DNA from: Diaporthe sp. PMI_573
Lineage: Eukaryota > Ascomycota > Sordariomycetes > Diaporthales > Diaporthaceae
Length of the DNA stretch: 64,000 nucleotides
Reading direction: 5' to 3'
NCBI GenBank assembly: GCA_021399435.1
Contig: JAJTUP010000139.1
Coordinates: 1-64,000 of the forward strand
Made by a program: the position numbers and the translations under genes. Under the pieces are notes generated by a model. It had not been told where the DNA came from. It saw only the letters and a program-made list of their open reading frames with translations, and searched no databases. Positions 62,223 to 64,000 of this stretch are shown piece by piece (position 1 is the first letter of the stretch; every line of letters begins with the position of its first letter).

Positions 62223-63548
62223 ATGGCCGACCCTTGCAGGCAAGAGAATGGCAGGAATGAAAGCAGCATAGCTGAATGCCCTTTCTTGGTACAAGCCGTC
62301 GCTCTCAAGGGAGCGAGGAAGCCCACGACAAGGAAAAGGTTCAGATCCACGGAGTGCCGATTTCAGGTCCAGCCGCGGAAAGAATGGTTCCAGATGACCA
62401 AATACAAGAAATTGGCCTGTTTGTAGCATTCAGCGGGGTGAAAAAATGGCAAATTTTGCTGATGTTTGCTTCCATCAGTCAACGGATCTACATACCGCCC
62501 TGGTGACTACATCTTCATCGCAAACGAGAAAACGCTCAAGAGCCAGTATTCATTCGGCAATGATAAGCAGCTCGGCCCCGATTTGAACCATAAAAACAGC
62601 TGGGTCGCCCGAATTGTTCAAATTCGTGCCAGAGATGAGTTCAACGTCTATGTCAGCGTTTGCTGGATGTACTGGCCAGATGAGGTGCCCCGGGGCACCA
62701 AGGTCGGGAATAAGCTTATCCAAGGCCGCCAGCCCTACCATGGGCACAGCGAATTAATCGCGTCTAATCACAGCAAGTATTGGGATACCCTGACCATCCA
62801 ACACGTTGGTGCTGAATTATTGCTGCAGTGGGAATCATTAACGTCAACTCGGTCATCCGGAAAGCAACCGTGACTCAGATAAGAAGAGAAAACGAGGAAG
62901 AAATTCAAACTGCGCTTTATTGGAGACAAACATTAGACGTTTTTACCAAAAAGGTGTCGGTAAGCAACGGCATAGGGAGCAATGGAGTTAGGCCGATATT
63001 GACGGGCATGATAGGCCATCAAAGGGTTTTGCCATTGCAACCAACCTCAAAACCCTGATAAAGTCATGATTCAGTGCCCCAGCGAGAAATGCAACCGGTG
63101 GCTCCACGAGGAATGTTTGCGACACCAAATCCTGCTGAACATGTACAATCATCTGCAAACAGGCGAGAAAAACCGAGTACTCGACACCGAGTTGAGGTTG
63201 GGGGGACAGGAAACGAATAATCGCGATGTCGAAATGGATGGAGCTGACGAGTTTGTCGAGCATGATGAGGGAGTTGAACCTAACGTGGTTCCTCTTCCTC
63301 TAGCAGACGACGCCTCGCTGAGGCCGCGAAATGGCCAACCATTGACAATGCCAATCTGTGTAGCTAGCAGGAGGGGAAGAAAGAAAGTGGTTCGAAGCGT
63401 TAGAAAACCTTACGAAGGCCAACTTCGGGCAGAGTTCAACTCGGAAGACGACGTGTTCGAGATCACATATTCAAAAGCCGGCGATGAAGGCGAGAAGAGA
63501 TGGAGGGTGGGGTTCAACTGCACTATCTGTGGCACGTATATCCACTGA
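62223..63548 (+). CDS. BAH-PHD chromatin reader protein
   Basis: Four exons: 62223-62418, 62479-62772, 62829-62959, 63015-63548; 384 residues in one consistent frame. Introns are 60, 56 and 55 nt. Introns 1 and 3 are GT-AG; intron 2 has a GCAAGT donor and CTGCAG acceptor. A BAH domain spans roughly residues 55-200 (YRPGDYIFIANEK, WVARIVQI, YWPDEVPRG, GRQPYHGHSELIASNHM across the splice). A PHD finger follows: Cys213, Cys215, Cys228, Cys233, His238, Cys241, then a 134-residue insertion and the last pair Cys376/Cys379. BAH-PHD proteins such as Neurospora EPR-1 read H3K27 methylation and mediate facultative heterochromatin silencing; this protein shares that layout but is shorter. No decay signs. 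Confidence 0.82.
62773..62828 (+). other. Candidate GC-AG intron
   Basis: 56 nt, donor GCAAGT, branch-like TGCTGAA, acceptor CTGCAG. Splicing restores ASNHM followed by GIINVNSV, which fits the BAH family, and keeps the frame into the PHD finger. No GT donor nearby gives an equally good join. Confidence 0.65.
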
Positions 63549-64000
63549 TCAATACTGAAGATGCACCTCCGCTTCATCTACTTGCCTTGTGATTTACAAG
63601 CCTTGGCCATGTTGTCTGTGATGAAGGCGGCAACAAGAGTGGACATGGCCATAAGACACCGGTACATGGTCTCACCCTCCTCGCGAGCTTGTCCACCGGA
63701 GCATTTCACCTTATATGAGCGCCTGATGTGTTGACATCCATACTTCCTGAAATGGCTGGTACAACGCCGTCCTCAAGACCTGGATAGTCACGTCTCCAGC
63801 TTCCTACTGTGTGTAAAGACCCCAGGTGAGCTTCTCGATTTCGCCGCGCCAGTTATTGGGTCCAGCCTGTTGGTAACTAAAAAAGCGGATATAATGCGTG
63901 CCGGGCAGGATGCTGATGGTGGTGACAGAGACTCCTGGACGGCCCTCGCTATAAAAAATCTGTCGGCCCGAGCATTCTTTGTGTGATGTGATACGATGCA
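63549..64000. other. No gene seen
   Basis: 3' flank of the BAH-PHD gene; no confident coding sequence on either strand. Confidence 0.4.

Noticed and set aside
1..64000. A Starship giant element (tyrosine-recombinase captain, DUF3435)
   Set aside because: The accessory character fits, but no frame shows the captain's recombinase motifs and no boundary repeats were found in this window.

Overview
The window looks like a piece of a filamentous ascomycete (Pezizomycotina) chromosome. The evidence is short spliceosomal introns (50-150 nt, GT-AG, with CTNAC-like branch sites), several fungus-typical families (a HET-NACHT relic, a Clr5 domain, a fungal C2H2 factor, a BAH-PHD protein, an AP-1-like bZIP, an F-box protein) and C-to-T/G-to-A decay of the kind caused by repeat-induced point mutation (RIP). 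An Aspergillus/Penicillium-type genome is plausible, but the sequence alone does not prove it. It is an accessory, transposon-rich region with few intact genes.

Layout. 1-8 kb: small uncharacterised minus-strand genes and a J-domain gene (6650-7297). 7.8-9.5 kb: a decayed secreted-protein gene and a short piggyBac-like element with perfect 33-bp inverted ends. 9.8-15.8 kb: a polytopic membrane protein, a C2H2 factor, a small spliced membrane protein and a second C2H2 protein. 17.0-19.3 kb: a complete pogo/Fot1-like transposon with ~125-bp inverted ends and a TA duplication. 20.8-21.7 kb: a HET-domain gene killed purely by transitions. 21.7-30.7 kb: a Ty3/gypsy chromovirus with two identical 182-bp LTRs full of GTGAATTCAC palindromes. 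30.7-32.5 kb: the 3' part of a hAT transposase, starting exactly at the 3' LTR. 33.6-34.2 kb: a dead paralogue of the C2H2 factor. 34.9-35.5 kb: a frameshifted secreted cysteine-rich protein gene. 36.9-45.1 kb: a gene graveyard with fragments of a carboxylesterase, hAT transposases, a copia gag, an F-box protein, a 2-oxoglutarate dioxygenase, an enoyl-CoA hydratase and a CorA-like protein. 47.0-48.8 kb: an intact F-box gene. 49.6-56.5 kb: small genes, including a bZIP factor and a 31-residue zinc-ribbon-like protein. 56.7-58.7 kb: another hAT remnant. 60.4-61.2 kb: a Clr5-domain gene. 62.2-63.5 kb: a four-exon BAH-PHD gene whose second intron appears to be GC-AG.

The most striking structure is the retroelement. 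Its left flank is a RIP-mutated HET-NACHT coding frame and its right flank is a different coding frame (a hAT transposase). There is no target-site duplication, so the element seems to sit at a chromosomal rearrangement junction. No operon-like or pathway-level cooperation between the genes is visible; the common theme is transposition, decay and possible chromatin silencing.
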